Shown here: positions 17,898 through 26,351 of the stretch, in pieces
How the letters are laid out: each line of letters opens with the position of its first letter
How positions within the stretch are numbered: position 1 is the stretch's first letter
Origin: CAVWCW01 sp963753615
GTDB lineage: Bacteria; Pseudomonadota; Gammaproteobacteria; Chromatiales; Chromatiaceae
Assembly: GCA_963753615.1 (NCBI GenBank)
Contig: CAVWCW010000008.1
Span: 62,001-126,000 of the forward strand
Reading direction: 5' to 3'
Length of the DNA: 64,000 nucleotides
Program-made: the position numbers and the translations under genes
Notes under the pieces: generated by a model
Database searches by the model: none
What the model was told of the DNA's origin: nothing
The model's input: only the letters and a program-made list of their open reading frames with translations

Positions 17898-19598
17898 CAG
17901 AGGTCCTCCGGAAAGTACTTGAGCACCGCGTTGATCGGGTTGCCGGCGGCCTGCCCAAGCCCGCAGATGGATGCCTCGGCCATGGTCTTCGACAATTCGG
18001 ACAGCAGCCCTCGATCCCATCGGTCCCGCGTCATCAGCTCGACCGCCTTCTCGGTTCCGACCCGGCAGGGCGTGCATTGGCCGCAGCTCTCGTCGTCGAA
18101 GAAACGCATCAGGTTCAGCGCCACGTCTTTCATGTTGTCCTGCTGGCTGAACACGACGACGGCGGCGGAGCCGATAAAGCAGCCGTATTGCTCGAGGGTG
18201 CCGAAGTCCAGCGGCAGGTCGCCCAGCGAGGCGGGCAGGATGCCGCCGGAAGCGCCGCCGGGGAGGTAGGCCTTGAGCTCGTGGCCTTCCAGCATGCCGC
18301 CGCAGAATTCGTCGATCAGTTCCCTGACGGTGATGCCTGCGGGGGCCAGCTTGACCCCGGGCTCTTTGACCCGGCCCGAAACCGAGTAGCTGCGCCAGCC
18401 CTTGCGGCCGTTGCGCCCGGCCCCGGCGAACCACTCGGGGCCGCGCTCGACGATGTCGCGCACCCAGAACAGGGTTTCCACGTTGTTCTCCAGCGTGGGG
18501 CGGCCGAACAGTCCGACCTCGGCCACATAGGGCGGTCGATTGCGGGGCAGACCGCGCTTGCCCTCGATGGACTCGATCATCGCGGACTCCTCGCCGCAGA
18601 TGTAGGCGCCGGCGCCGCGGCGGATCTCGATCCTGAGGTTGCCCAGCAAGCCGTCCGCGCGCAGGCGCTCGATCTCCCGTTTCGCGATTTCATGGATCGC
18701 CCGGTACTCGTCGCGCAGGTAGAGGTAGCAGGCCTCGGCCTCGACCGCCCAGGCGGCGATCAGCATGCCTTCGAGAAAGCGGTGGGGATCGCGCTCCAGG
18801 TAGTGGCGGTCCTTGAAGGTGCCGGGTTCGCCTTCGTCACCGTTGACGGCCATCAGCCGGGGGCCTCGGTAGCCCCGCACGATCCGCCACTTGCGCCCGG
18901 CCGGGAAGCCGGCGCCGCCCAGGCCGCGCAGTTCCGAGTGCTCCAGCGCCTGAGAGGATCTCCTCGACGGTGCGCTTCCCGGACAGGCACTCGCGCAGCA
19001 GCGCATAGCCGCCGCTCTCAACGTAGGCGCCGTAATCGATATAGTCCGGTATCTGGGGCTCGGTGCGCCGGTTGCGGACCGCGCTCATCACCGCGCCGGA
19101 GCTGGTGGACGTCAAGTGGTTGTGCCCCACCGCGGCCACCGGTGCGCGGTCACAACGTCCCATGCAGGGTGCGCGCAGTACGCGGACCTCCCGGCCCGCC
19201 TGCTCGGCAAGCTCCATCAGCATGGTCTGTGCACCGGCCAACTCGCAGGCGATTCCGTCACAGACCCGAACCGTCAACGGCGGGGGCGGCTCCTCCCCAT
19301 CGGCGACGACATCGAAATGGGCATAGAAGGTGGCGACCTCATACACTTCGGCCTGTGACAGTCGCATCTCATGCGCCAGCGCCGCCAGATGGCGCGCCGA
19401 TAGATGACCATACCGATCCTGTATCCGGTGGAGGTATTCGATGAGCAGATCCCGTCGCACAGGCTCGTCCCCCAATAGCGGGACGACCTCGGTTAGCGCC
19501 GACGGGTCTACCTGCCGGCCTTTCGGAGTCTTCGCGGTCCGCTTTGTTCCCGCGCCTGGATGACCGCGCTTGATTGGAGACTGCGTGTGGTCATGCAT
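17897..19598 (-). CDS. NAD-dependent formate dehydrogenase beta subunit (NuoE-NuoF fusion), one frameshift
   Basis: About 566-aa flavoprotein that passes electrons from the alpha subunit to NAD+. From ATG 19598 the N-terminal third is NuoE-like with a [2Fe-2S] thioredoxin-fold domain (LTVRVCDGIACELAG and RAPCMGRCDRAP). The rest is NuoF-like: FMN/NAD-binding GLGGAGFPAGRKW and VNGDEGEPGTFKDR, and a C-terminal 4Fe-4S motif SCGQCTPCRVG. The two halves are fused as in the FDH1 beta subunit of methylotrophs. A one-base indel near 18955 (ATCCTCTCAGGCG) separates VEEILS from QALEHSELRGLGG. It precedes and overlaps fdhA by one base. The 300-bp upstream gap (19599-19900) shows no copy of the TetR-type operator. 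Confidence 0.88.
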
Positions 19599-19900
19599 CG
19601 CTTGACCTCTGATTGGATTGGTAAGGGTGCCCTGAAATCGAGCGGGGTGCCGAGGGGCACCTGACCCGCTGAGCCTAATGCAACAGCGTCTCAGCCTGCC
19701 GCACCCTGGCCGCGGAACGGCGATTGGGGGCGTGGCCCGGTGTTCGCCTGGCGCCGGCGTCGCAAGGTGTGGTCTTGTTTCGCCAAGTTTTGCATAATTC
19801 TGCGTATCACGGTGCATGGGAGTTGGGCTATGCTGGCATTTTTAAGCGTTTTCCTCGGTCGAAGTCTAAATAACCTGATGGACGAAGAACCGATAAGACC

Positions 19901-20278
19901 TTGACTGGTTCCCTCGTGCCTGCGAAAGCCCGCCCGTTTCCGTGGAGCCCTGCCTACTGGCTCCTAACGCTGCTCTGGCCGCTGGTTGTGCTTCCGCTGA
20001 CCTATCTCGCGGTCTCCGTGCTGGAGATGGTGTTCAACTCTCCGCATTTCGCCGATGGCCAGGCCTATCCCCTGTTGACGCAGTGGTACCAAGGGCTGGG
20101 GAGCAGCGGCGTATACGCGCTCACCACGTTTCCAGGTCTCCTTTCCGTGCTCCTGGCGCCCTTTCGCAGGCACTGGTTAGCGGTCTGTGTTTTGGGATTG
20201 GGCGAGGTTGCCGGAATTTACCTTGCTTTCGTGGGGGTGATTGCGGCCCACATCGCCTATGTGAAGATGTGCATTTGA
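19901..20278 (+). CDS. Small hypothetical membrane protein
   Basis: Up to 125 aa with about four hydrophobic helices (WLLTLLWPLVVLPLTYLAV, ALTTFPGLLSVLLAPF, WLAVCVLGLGEVAGIYLAF and a short C-terminal one). No homology is recognised. Start is uncertain: TTG 19901 or GTG 19916 are the only in-frame options, and neither has a clear ribosome site. The stop is 2 bp before the ATG of a broken outer-membrane protein gene, so they may once have shared a transcript. Confidence 0.45.
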   Translation: MTGSLVPAKARPFPWSPAYWLLTLLWPLVVLPLTYLAVSVLEMVFNSPHFADGQAYPLLTQWYQGLGSSGVYALTTFPGLLSVLLAPFRRHWLAVCVLGLGEVAGIYLAFVGVIAAHIAYVKMCI

Positions 20279-20280
20279 CA

Positions 20281-20776
20281 ATGGGTGTTCGGCTGCGGAT
20301 CTCGGCATCGATCGAGCTGGCCCGCATTGCGCTGCTCGCGCTGGGATGTGCGCCGGCGCAGGCACACGCCCTCGGTTTCCATCCCAGGTTCGAGACCGAG
20401 ATCCCGGTGGGTGGTGCCTTGAATTGTTGGGTGGTTCCCGGTATCTGTGGTTGGACGCGGAACTCAAGGTGGAGGCGTCCGATCCGCTGGGGAGCCGTCA
20501 AGCCAGGGTTTCCGATTCCGGAGATGTGTGGGACCGTGTGGTCGGGATCAACGGCCAGATCAATCCAAAGGAAAAATGGTATCCGCCCTACTATCTGGAT
20601 GTTGAAACCGGCGACTCGGATCTCACCTGGCAGGCGTGCGCCGGCGTGGGTTACAGCTTCAAGAAGCTGGACGCGCTCCTGGGCTATCGCTACATGGACT
20701 GGGAATTCGACGACAACTAGGTGTGCGACGATCTCAACCTGAGCGGGGTATTTGTCGGGGCCGAGGTCGGGTTCTG
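20281..20776 (+). pseudogene. Outer-membrane beta-barrel protein remnant
   Basis: Starts MGVRLRISASIELARIALL with a signal peptide ending near AQAHA. After about 40 codons the match jumps to another frame reading GGSRYLWLDAELKVE, then a typical small outer-membrane barrel pattern (DRVVGINGQINPKEKW, YLDVETGDSDLTWQ, LLGYRYMDWEFDDN). An in-frame TAG at 20718 is followed by the expected C-terminal strand LSGVFVGAEVGF and TGA at 20774-20776. The missing middle, the frame change and the nonsense codon together mark a real pseudogene, unlike the single-indel genes elsewhere in the window. Confidence 0.65.
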
Positions 20777-20900
20777 ATTCGAGGAACTAGTCCTTGGTAG
20801 CGAAGCCGGTCGGAAACGACGCGGAAAACCACCATTGACCCAACTTGCACTTTTCAGGAAAACTTGTTTGCGGGGTTGGTATAACAGGCAAGGGGGAATC

Positions 20901-22226
20901 ATGTGGACGTTTGCTCGTAGTAACGCCCTGGGCCTGCTCGGCTTGGTGCTGCTATTGACGGGATGCAGCACGGCGCGCGTAATGATGCCCACGCCCAATG
21001 TGTATCTCGAACCCGAGAGGGATGTGTATGCGGACCTGGCTACGCCGCTCCAGAGCACGGAAGTGCCGCTCTTTTACGTCACCGACCGCGCGCCGGAGCA
21101 GGACGAGGAGGGCAACCTGCGGTACGGCAGCGGTCGTTCCGCCTCCCTGGCCTTCGGCACCACGGTGGTGGATCTCGGTGGGGACATCACTTGGGAGGAA
21201 CTGCTGGAAGCCAGCCGGACGCAGCAACGGCTCAAGCCGGTAGAGCTCGAGGTTCGTGAGGTGACCGAGCTCGTACGCGGACCGAACTCGCCCCTGCCGT
21301 ACGCATTGGTCGACGGCAGTATCGTTCAAGAGCCAGCGCTGCTGGCGCAGCGCAAGGCTGCCGCCGAGGCGTTTCGCAGAATCCTCGTAACGCAGCTCGC
21401 GCTGACGCCCCGTAAAGAGGTGTTCATATATGTGCACGGCTACCACAACACCTTCGACGACGCTGCCTTTGCGATGGCGGAGCTCTGGCACTTCCTCGGA
21501 CGCATCGGCGTGCCCATCATCTACACCTGGCCTGCGGGCTATCCGGGGCTGTTTGGCTACACCTATGATCGCGAATCGAGTGAGTTCACCATCTATCATC
21601 TGCGCGAGGTTCTCGGTTTGATCGCGAGCTTTCCCGAGGTAGAGAAGATTCACCTTATCGCACACAGCCGCGGCACCGACGTTGCCGTCGCGGCGGTGCG
21701 CGAACTCACACTGCTGGCCCGGGGAGCGGGGATCGACCCGAGGGAGAAGTACAAGATCCACAACCTGGTACTTGCCGCACCGGATCTGGATGTGGAGGTG
21801 GCGACGCAGCGTATTGCGGGCGACCAGCTCGTGTTGAGCGTCAACCGGTTTACCATCTATACCTCTCCGGCGGACAAAGCCATCGGTTTTGCCCGGAAGC
21901 TGTTTCAGAGCCCCCGCGGACGCGTCGGCACACTCGGCCTGGGGGACGTGGACAAGACCATCCGAGCCGCGATGGAATACGGCAGGGAACACAGCGCGAC
22001 CAACCTCGCGGTTGTCAACTACTCCGGAGCCGCGGACGCGAAGCACACGCAGCGCGACCGCTACGGACACAGCTATTTTCGTGATGCCCCGACGGTGAGT
22101 TCGGATCTGGTCTTGATGCTGCGCGACGATCTCGACCCGGGTACACCGGGTCGTCCGTTGGAGCCCATAGGTCTGCGCTTCTGGCGAGTGCCACCGGGTT
22201 ATCCGCTGGCAAAGCCAACAGAATAG
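20901..22226 (+). CDS. Lipoprotein with alpha/beta-hydrolase (DUF900-type) domain
   Basis: 441-aa predicted lipoprotein; ATG 20901 follows AGGGGGAA. A signal peptide with lipobox LLLTGC puts the mature Cys near residue 22, so the protein should sit in the envelope. The hydrolase domain has an oxyanion-type YVHGYHNTFDDAA, the nucleophile elbow IAHSRGTDVA, and LVLAAPDLDVEV with later conserved aspartates and histidines, matching DUF900 esterase-like proteins. The substrate is unknown. It stands alone, between the barrel-protein remnant and the RAYT transposase region. Its stop lies only 6 bp from the first REP-like box. Confidence 0.82.
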   Translation: MWTFARSNALGLLGLVLLLTGCSTARVMMPTPNVYLEPERDVYADLATPLQSTEVPLFYVTDRAPEQDEEGNLRYGSGRSASLAFGTTVVDLGGDITWEELLEASRTQQRLKPVELEVREVTELVRGPNSPLPYALVDGSIVQEPALLAQRKAAAEAFRRILVTQLALTPRKEVFIYVHGYHNTFDDAAFAMAELWHFLGRIGVPIIYTWPAGYPGLFGYTYDRESSEFTIYHLREVLGLIASFPEVEKIHLIAHSRGTDVAVAAVRELTLLARGAGIDPREKYKIHNLVLAAPDLDVEVATQRIAGDQLVLSVNRFTIYTSPADKAIGFARKLFQSPRGRVGTLGLGDVDKTIRAAMEYGREHSATNLAVVNYSGAADAKHTQRDRYGHSYFRDAPTVSSDLVLMLRDDLDPGTPGRPLEPIGLRFWRVPPGYPLAKPTE

Positions 22227-22231
22227 TCCTT

Positions 22232-22272
22232 GAATTACGGTAACACCTTACGAATTTCGGTGACACCTTACC
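22232..22272 (+). repeat. REP-like boxes, left side of RAYT copy 1
   Basis: Two head-to-tail, slightly diverged copies (22232-22251 and 22252-22272) of a 21-22 bp box. Its inverted form stands after the transposase at 23001-23022. Confidence 0.75.
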
Positions 22273-22308
22273 ATTTACCCTAATTTCCGTCTGTGCTAGC
22301 CTCAAGCT

Positions 22309-22998
22309 ATGGCTCGACTTCCAAGAATCATCGTTCCAAGCGTTCCGCACCACGTGACTCAACGTGGTAACAGGCGTCAGCGAGTGTTCATAGAAGACGA
22401 TGACTACGCGCTTTATAAGGATTGGCTAGCCCAGTCTTGTAGGTCAAATGGTGTAGATGTCTGGTCCTATTGTTTGATGCCGAACCATGTTCATCTGATT
22501 CTGGTACCTTCAGACGATACTGGATTGTCTCGGGCCGTCGGCGAAACACATCGTCGTTACAGCGGGTATATCAATGCACGACTACGGGTAACCGGTCATT
22601 TGTTTCAAGGGCGATTTGGATGCGTGGCAATGGATGAGTCTCACTTGACGGCGGCTTTTCGCTATGTTGCTTTGAACCCCGTCAAGGCGAAGCTTGCTAG
22701 TACAGTTGTTGATTGGACTTGGTCCAGCACGCCAGCACATTTCAGGAGGACGGACGATGGCTTGGTCACCGTAAAGCCGCTTCTGGACCGCGTCGAGCGG
22801 CTCGATGAATTCTTGGACATGGCGCCGGATCCAGAACTTGAAACCGCTTTGGCAAAGGGTCAGACCATAGGGCGCCCGTTGATGGGTGACCAAGCGCTCG
22901 CGGAACTCGAAAAGCGTCTCGGTCGCCCATTGAGGCCCGGGAAGCGTGGCCGGCGCGCTTCTTCAAAGAACGATGGCAGACAACTTAAATTAGTGTAA
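22309..22998 (+). CDS. REP-associated tyrosine transposase (RAYT), copy 1
   Basis: 229-aa single-strand DNA transposase of the IS200-like Y1/HUH type. Diagnostic motifs are HHVTQRGNRRQ near the N-terminus, the HUH pair in LMPNHVHLI, and GHLFQGRFGCVAMDE in the following helix. The catalytic tyrosine is probably in the ETHRRYSGYIN stretch. RAYTs act on REP-type palindromic repeats, and such boxes flank this gene as inverted repeats. A second copy starts exactly 1690 bp downstream and differs at 15 of 229 residues. The gene seems intact. Confidence 0.93.
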   Translation: MARLPRIIVPSVPHHVTQRGNRRQRVFIEDDDYALYKDWLAQSCRSNGVDVWSYCLMPNHVHLILVPSDDTGLSRAVGETHRRYSGYINARLRVTGHLFQGRFGCVAMDESHLTAAFRYVALNPVKAKLASTVVDWTWSSTPAHFRRTDDGLVTVKPLLDRVERLDEFLDMAPDPELETALAKGQTIGRPLMGDQALAELEKRLGRPLRPGKRGRRASSKNDGRQLKLV

Positions 22999-23000
22999 TA

Positions 23001-23022
23001 GGTAAAGTGTTACCGTATATCC
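23001..23022 (-). repeat. REP-like box, right side of RAYT copy 1
   Basis: GGTAAAGTGTTACCG-type box, the inverse of the boxes at 22232-22272, starting 3 bp after the transposase stop. The remaining stretch to 23335 shows no gene. Confidence 0.75.
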
Positions 23023-23335
23023 TAACAGCGTCAATTAATCCCATTCTCAGCAACTATTTTACACAAGCAAGGACCTATGTCTCTTTGCTGTCAATTGATC
23101 AAAGCTACTGAATTTGGAAATTCAACAGTTGATCGTGAATTTCAGAGTATATCTTTTCGAATTCGCAAAATGCTGCTCGCATGGAAAATCTGAGTTAGAT
23201 CAAGAAAAACGGGAATCGTACTTGAATAATCCGGCGCCGCGGTGGAAGCTATTGGAGACCAGTAGTGGACCTGAGTTTTGGCTTGAAGAACACGGGTTCG
23301 TATTGCGTTTGAACCAGGGTTTACAGGAGATTGAT

Positions 23336-23578
23336 ATGGCCTTTCCGTTGATTCCAGTGTTAGTCGGTGCCGCCGCCGCAGCGGCGGTAGTCTACTTCGT
23401 CGCGAATAAGAACGCCCAGAAGCGTCTCACCGATGCCGCGCGAGATCTGGGAGACAGTGTTCAAAGTGGCGCCGAAAAGCTAGAAAGTGTTGTTACCGAT
23501 GCGGTTGATGACGCAGGAGATGCTGCCAAGGACGCAGCAGCCAAATTGAAAGATGCTGCGTCGAAAGCTGTCGACTGA
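23336..23578 (+). CDS. Small membrane-anchored alanine/aspartate-rich protein
   Basis: 80-aa protein from ATG 23336 with ribosome site CAGGAGA. The longer frame upstream to 23114 has no supporting signal. An N-terminal transmembrane helix (LIPVLVGAAAAAAVVYFVA) is followed by an amphipathic coil rich in Ala, Asp and Lys (KDAAAKLKDAASKAVD), reminiscent of YtxH- or CsbD-like stress proteins and apolipoprotein-type helices. Function unknown. Together with the next small gene it forms the cargo between the two RAYT copies. Confidence 0.6.
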   Translation: MAFPLIPVLVGAAAAAAVVYFVANKNAQKRLTDAARDLGDSVQSGAEKLESVVTDAVDDAGDAAKDAAAKLKDAASKAVD

Positions 23579-23619
23579 GTGCCAATGCATTATGCGATAC
23601 AACCAATCGGGAGGAAAGA

Positions 23620-23826
23620 GTGAATAAAGCGACGTGGAATGCATTGTTGATCGGCGGCAGCACACTTGCTGGCGGCGTTGCCGGATCTTGGATGACGGTC
23701 CGGGCGAGCACGAATTTCGGGTGTCAACTCGGACCCTGGGGTGCGGTGGCCGGCGCTGTATTCGGGGCGCTGATCGGCTCGGCGCTCGCTGGCGGTCCCC
23801 AACTATCTGCCAAGGCGGAATCATAA
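23620..23826 (+). CDS. Small glycine-zipper membrane protein
   Basis: 68 aa from GTG 23620, preceded by GGGAGGAAAG. Two hydrophobic segments with glycine-zipper spacing (LLIGGSTLAGGVAGSW and GAVAGAVFGALIGSALAGG) suggest oligomerising membrane helices. No specific family is recognised. It lies 41 bp after the 80-aa protein gene and probably shares its transcript. Confidence 0.55.
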   Translation: MNKATWNALLIGGSTLAGGVAGSWMTVRASTNFGCQLGPWGAVAGAVFGALIGSALAGGPQLSAKAES

Positions 23827-23914
23827 GGCGTATCGTTGCCACCGGCTCTTTCCCCTACTAAGGAACCGGGCGGGCGCCATTCGTCGTCCGGTTCCTATCG
23901 TCTCCAGTCCATCC

Positions 23915-23962
23915 GGAATTACGGTGACACTTTACCATTTCCAATTACGGTGACACTTTACC
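23915..23962 (+). repeat. REP-like boxes, left side of RAYT copy 2
   Basis: Two head-to-tail, nearly identical copies (23915-23936 and 23942-23962). They are the inverse of the boxes after the transposase at 24691-24787. Confidence 0.8.
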
Positions 23963-23998
23963 ATTTGCACTATTTCCCAGCTGTTCTAGGCTCCGCGC

Positions 23999-24688
23999 AT
24001 GGCTCGACTTCCAAGGATTATCGTTCCAGGCGTTCCGCACCACGTAACTCAGCGGGGCAACAGGCGCCAGAGAGTTTTCATGGAAGACGATGACTACGCG
24101 CTCTACAAGGATCGGCTAGCCCAGTCTTGTCGCTCGAATGGTGTAGAGGTCTGGTCCTTTTGCTTGATGCCGAACCATGTCCATCTGATTCACCTACCTT
24201 CAGACAATACCGGGCTGTCTCGGGCTGTCGGCGAAACACATCGTCGTTACAGTGCGTACATCAACGTACGACTACGGGTAACCGGTCATTTGTTTCAAGG
24301 GCGATTTGGATGCGTGGCAATGGATGAGTCTCACTTGATGGCGGCTTTTCGCTATGTTGCTTTGAACCCCGTCAAGGCGAAACTTGCTAGTACAGCTGTT
24401 GTTTGGACTTGGTCCAGCACGCCAGCACATTTCAGGAGGACGGACGATGGCTTGGTCACCGTAAAATCGCTTCTGGATCGCGTCGAGCGGCTCGATGAAT
24501 TCTTGGACATGGCACCGGATCCAGAACTTGAAACCGCTTTGGCAAAGGGGCAAACGATAGGGCGCCCGTTGATGGGTGACCAAGCGCTCGCGGAACTCGA
24601 AAAGCGCCTCGGTCGCCCATTGAGGCCCGGGAAGCGTGGCCGGCGCGCTTCCCCAAAGAACGATGGCAGACAACTTAAATTAGTGTAA
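23999..24688 (+). CDS. REP-associated tyrosine transposase (RAYT), copy 2
   Basis: 229-aa paralogue of the transposase at 22309, same length, 15 amino-acid differences, with the HHVTQRGNRRQ and MPNHVHLI motifs intact. At the DNA level the central and 3' part is almost unchanged between copies, pointing to a recent duplication or gene conversion. Both copies keep full reading frames. The gene is bracketed by two left boxes and three right boxes of the same REP-like repeat. Confidence 0.93.
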   Translation: MARLPRIIVPGVPHHVTQRGNRRQRVFMEDDDYALYKDRLAQSCRSNGVEVWSFCLMPNHVHLIHLPSDNTGLSRAVGETHRRYSAYINVRLRVTGHLFQGRFGCVAMDESHLMAAFRYVALNPVKAKLASTAVVWTWSSTPAHFRRTDDGLVTVKSLLDRVERLDEFLDMAPDPELETALAKGQTIGRPLMGDQALAELEKRLGRPLRPGKRGRRASPKNDGRQLKLV

Positions 24689-24762
24689 AAGGTAAAGTGT
24701 CACCGTAATTCCCCCAGACAACTTAAATTAGTGTAAAAGGTAAAGTGTCACCGTAATTCCCC
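24667..24762 (+). repeat. 48-bp perfect tandem duplication at the RAYT copy 2 3' end
   Basis: Units 24667-24714 and 24715-24762 are identical and contain the last codons of the transposase, its stop and one REP-like box. Slippage or a failed transposition at the box could have produced this. Confidence 0.9.
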
Positions 24763-24787
24763 AAAGGTAAAGTGTCACCGTAATTCC
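24691..24787 (-). repeat. Three REP-like boxes, right side of RAYT copy 2
   Basis: Boxes at 24691-24712, 24739-24760 and 24766-24787 share GGTAAAGTGTCACCG and TAATTCC, exactly inverse to the left boxes at 23915. Confidence 0.9.
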
Positions 24788-24942
24788 CCGAGGCGCATTA
24801 CTCGCCGCATCCTTGTGGCTCGCCTGCGGGCCAGCGGGAGCTGTTCAAAATCGCTCCGCGCGAACTTGTCAGCTTGAAAACGGCCCAGAAACGGCCGAAA
24901 CTGCCATGAACGTAGAGATTTCTCGCAGCAGGAGGGGGCGGG

Positions 24943-25230
24943 ATGGTCAGTGCGGAGAACAGCGGTTATGTCAAACAGGCAATGGGGGGCTTGGTGGCCC
25001 TGCTGAAGGCGCCAGCGCCGGCGCTCGCTGAAAGCGAATCCCTATCCCTACCCTGGAAGCGCCCCGAACACCTCCTCACCGGTTTCTGGGAAGAGTGGCT
25101 GCAAGAGGCCTTTGGCGCCGGTTACCTTAGCCGTCGCGATATCATCAAAGCGTGTTGCTCGGTAGCATACACCGGCATTTTCTGCGCCATGCCATCTGGG
25201 CCGCTTAGACACGCCATTCGGGCAGCCTAG
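24943..25230 (+). CDS. Short hypothetical protein upstream of the ELM1-like gene
   Basis: 95 aa, not recognised. ATG 24943 has a strong AGGAGGGGGCGGG ribosome site, the main argument that it is translated. The sequence is soluble, with a tryptophan-rich middle (PWKRPEHLLTGFWEEWLQ) and two adjacent cysteines. Its TAG shares one base with the GTG start of the next gene, which would couple the two. It could equally be the tail of a decayed gene. Confidence 0.4.
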   Translation: MVSAENSGYVKQAMGGLVALLKAPAPALAESESLSLPWKRPEHLLTGFWEEWLQEAFGAGYLSRRDIIKACCSVAYTGIFCAMPSGPLRHAIRAA

Positions 25231-26255
25231 TGGATTCCCCCGCGACCAAGCCCCCCCGCATCTGGCTGGTTCTGGGCGACAAACTCGGCGATAACGCCCA
25301 GGTCCAGATCATCGCCGATGCGCTCGGTCTGCCCTACGAGGTGCGCCGGGTTCTACCGAAGCCCGAATACGTGCTGGGAAAGCCCCCCTTCGAGGCGTCT
25401 TTGTATCACCTGGATCTGGAGCGTTCCGACCGGCTGGAGCCTCCCTGGCCGGATCTCGTCCTTACCGTCGGTCGGCGCGCCTCCATGGCGGCCATGTGGA
25501 TTCGCCAGCAGTCGGGAGGGCGAGCTAAGGTGGTCCTGCTCGGGCGCCCCAAGCGGATGTTCGACGAATTTGCCCTGATCATTGCTACCGGGCAGTACCG
25601 GGTGCCGGAGCGGCGGAACGTCCTGCGCGTAGATCTTCCTCTCATGCGCGCAGACCCGGCGGCGCTGGAGCAGGCGAGGGGAGCGTGGAGGGCCCGTTTC
25701 GCCCCATTGCCGAGGCCCCTGACCGCAGTGCTGGTCGGCGGACCCACCAAGCCCTATGTTTTCGATGCCGGGGTGGCGCAGCGACTGATCGAGGTCGCTC
25801 GCCGCAGCGCCGGCCGGGGAACCTTGTCCGTCACCACGAGCCGGCGGACGCCGGAGCCGGTGGTCGAGGCCCTGCAGGCGGCCCTGCCCGCCGGCGGACG
25901 GTTCTACCGCTGGACGCCCGAGGCCGTGGAAAACCCCTACCTCGGGCTACTGGCGCTCGCCGACCGCTGCGTGGTGACCGGCGACAGCATTTCCATGATG
26001 GTGGAGGTCGCCCGCCTGGGCAAACCCCTCGCAATCTTTCCCCTGCCGACCCGGGCGGGTGCGCTGGCTCGGTTGCGGCGCGCCCTGCAGCGCGCCGGGC
26101 TGGTCAGCTGCTCCCGGGACCTCACCCAGCTGCACCGGATTCTGATCGAGCGGGGCCTGGCGGTCCGGCTCGGAGAACCGTTTCCCGACGGCGGCAGGAC
26201 GCCGGTGGACGAACTGCCACAGGTGGTGGCACGCATCAGGGAACTGCTAGGCTGA
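25230..26255 (+). CDS. ELM1-family protein (GT-B-like, envelope-associated)
   Basis: 341 aa from GTG 25230. The N-terminus PPRIWLVLGDKLGDNAQVQ and the motifs LVLTVGRRASM, TAVLVGGPTKPY, SVTTSRRTPEPVVEAL and VVTGDSISMMVEVARLGKP match the family annotated as mitochondrial-fission ELM1-like. In bacteria these proteins resemble GT-B glycosyltransferases and often sit in lipopolysaccharide loci. The next genes (methyltransferase, glycosyltransferase, ABC exporter) fit a surface-glycan role. The activity has not been established for this family as far as I know. Confidence 0.83.
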   Translation: MDSPATKPPRIWLVLGDKLGDNAQVQIIADALGLPYEVRRVLPKPEYVLGKPPFEASLYHLDLERSDRLEPPWPDLVLTVGRRASMAAMWIRQQSGGRAKVVLLGRPKRMFDEFALIIATGQYRVPERRNVLRVDLPLMRADPAALEQARGAWRARFAPLPRPLTAVLVGGPTKPYVFDAGVAQRLIEVARRSAGRGTLSVTTSRRTPEPVVEALQAALPAGGRFYRWTPEAVENPYLGLLALADRCVVTGDSISMMVEVARLGKPLAIFPLPTRAGALARLRRALQRAGLVSCSRDLTQLHRILIERGLAVRLGEPFPDGGRTPVDELPQVVARIRELLG

Positions 26256-26351
26256 ATTCGGCGCCGCCCCGGCGCGGTGTAATATCGGGGGTTGACGGTT
26301 TATGATTGCGGCCGTTTTGCGCGATCAAAGGAACGGTGGAGGCTTTCGAGC

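Noticed and set aside
22232..24787. Possible CRISPR array from the repeated 22-bp boxes
   Set aside because: Boxes occur in both orientations around transposase genes, with irregular spacing and no unique spacers.
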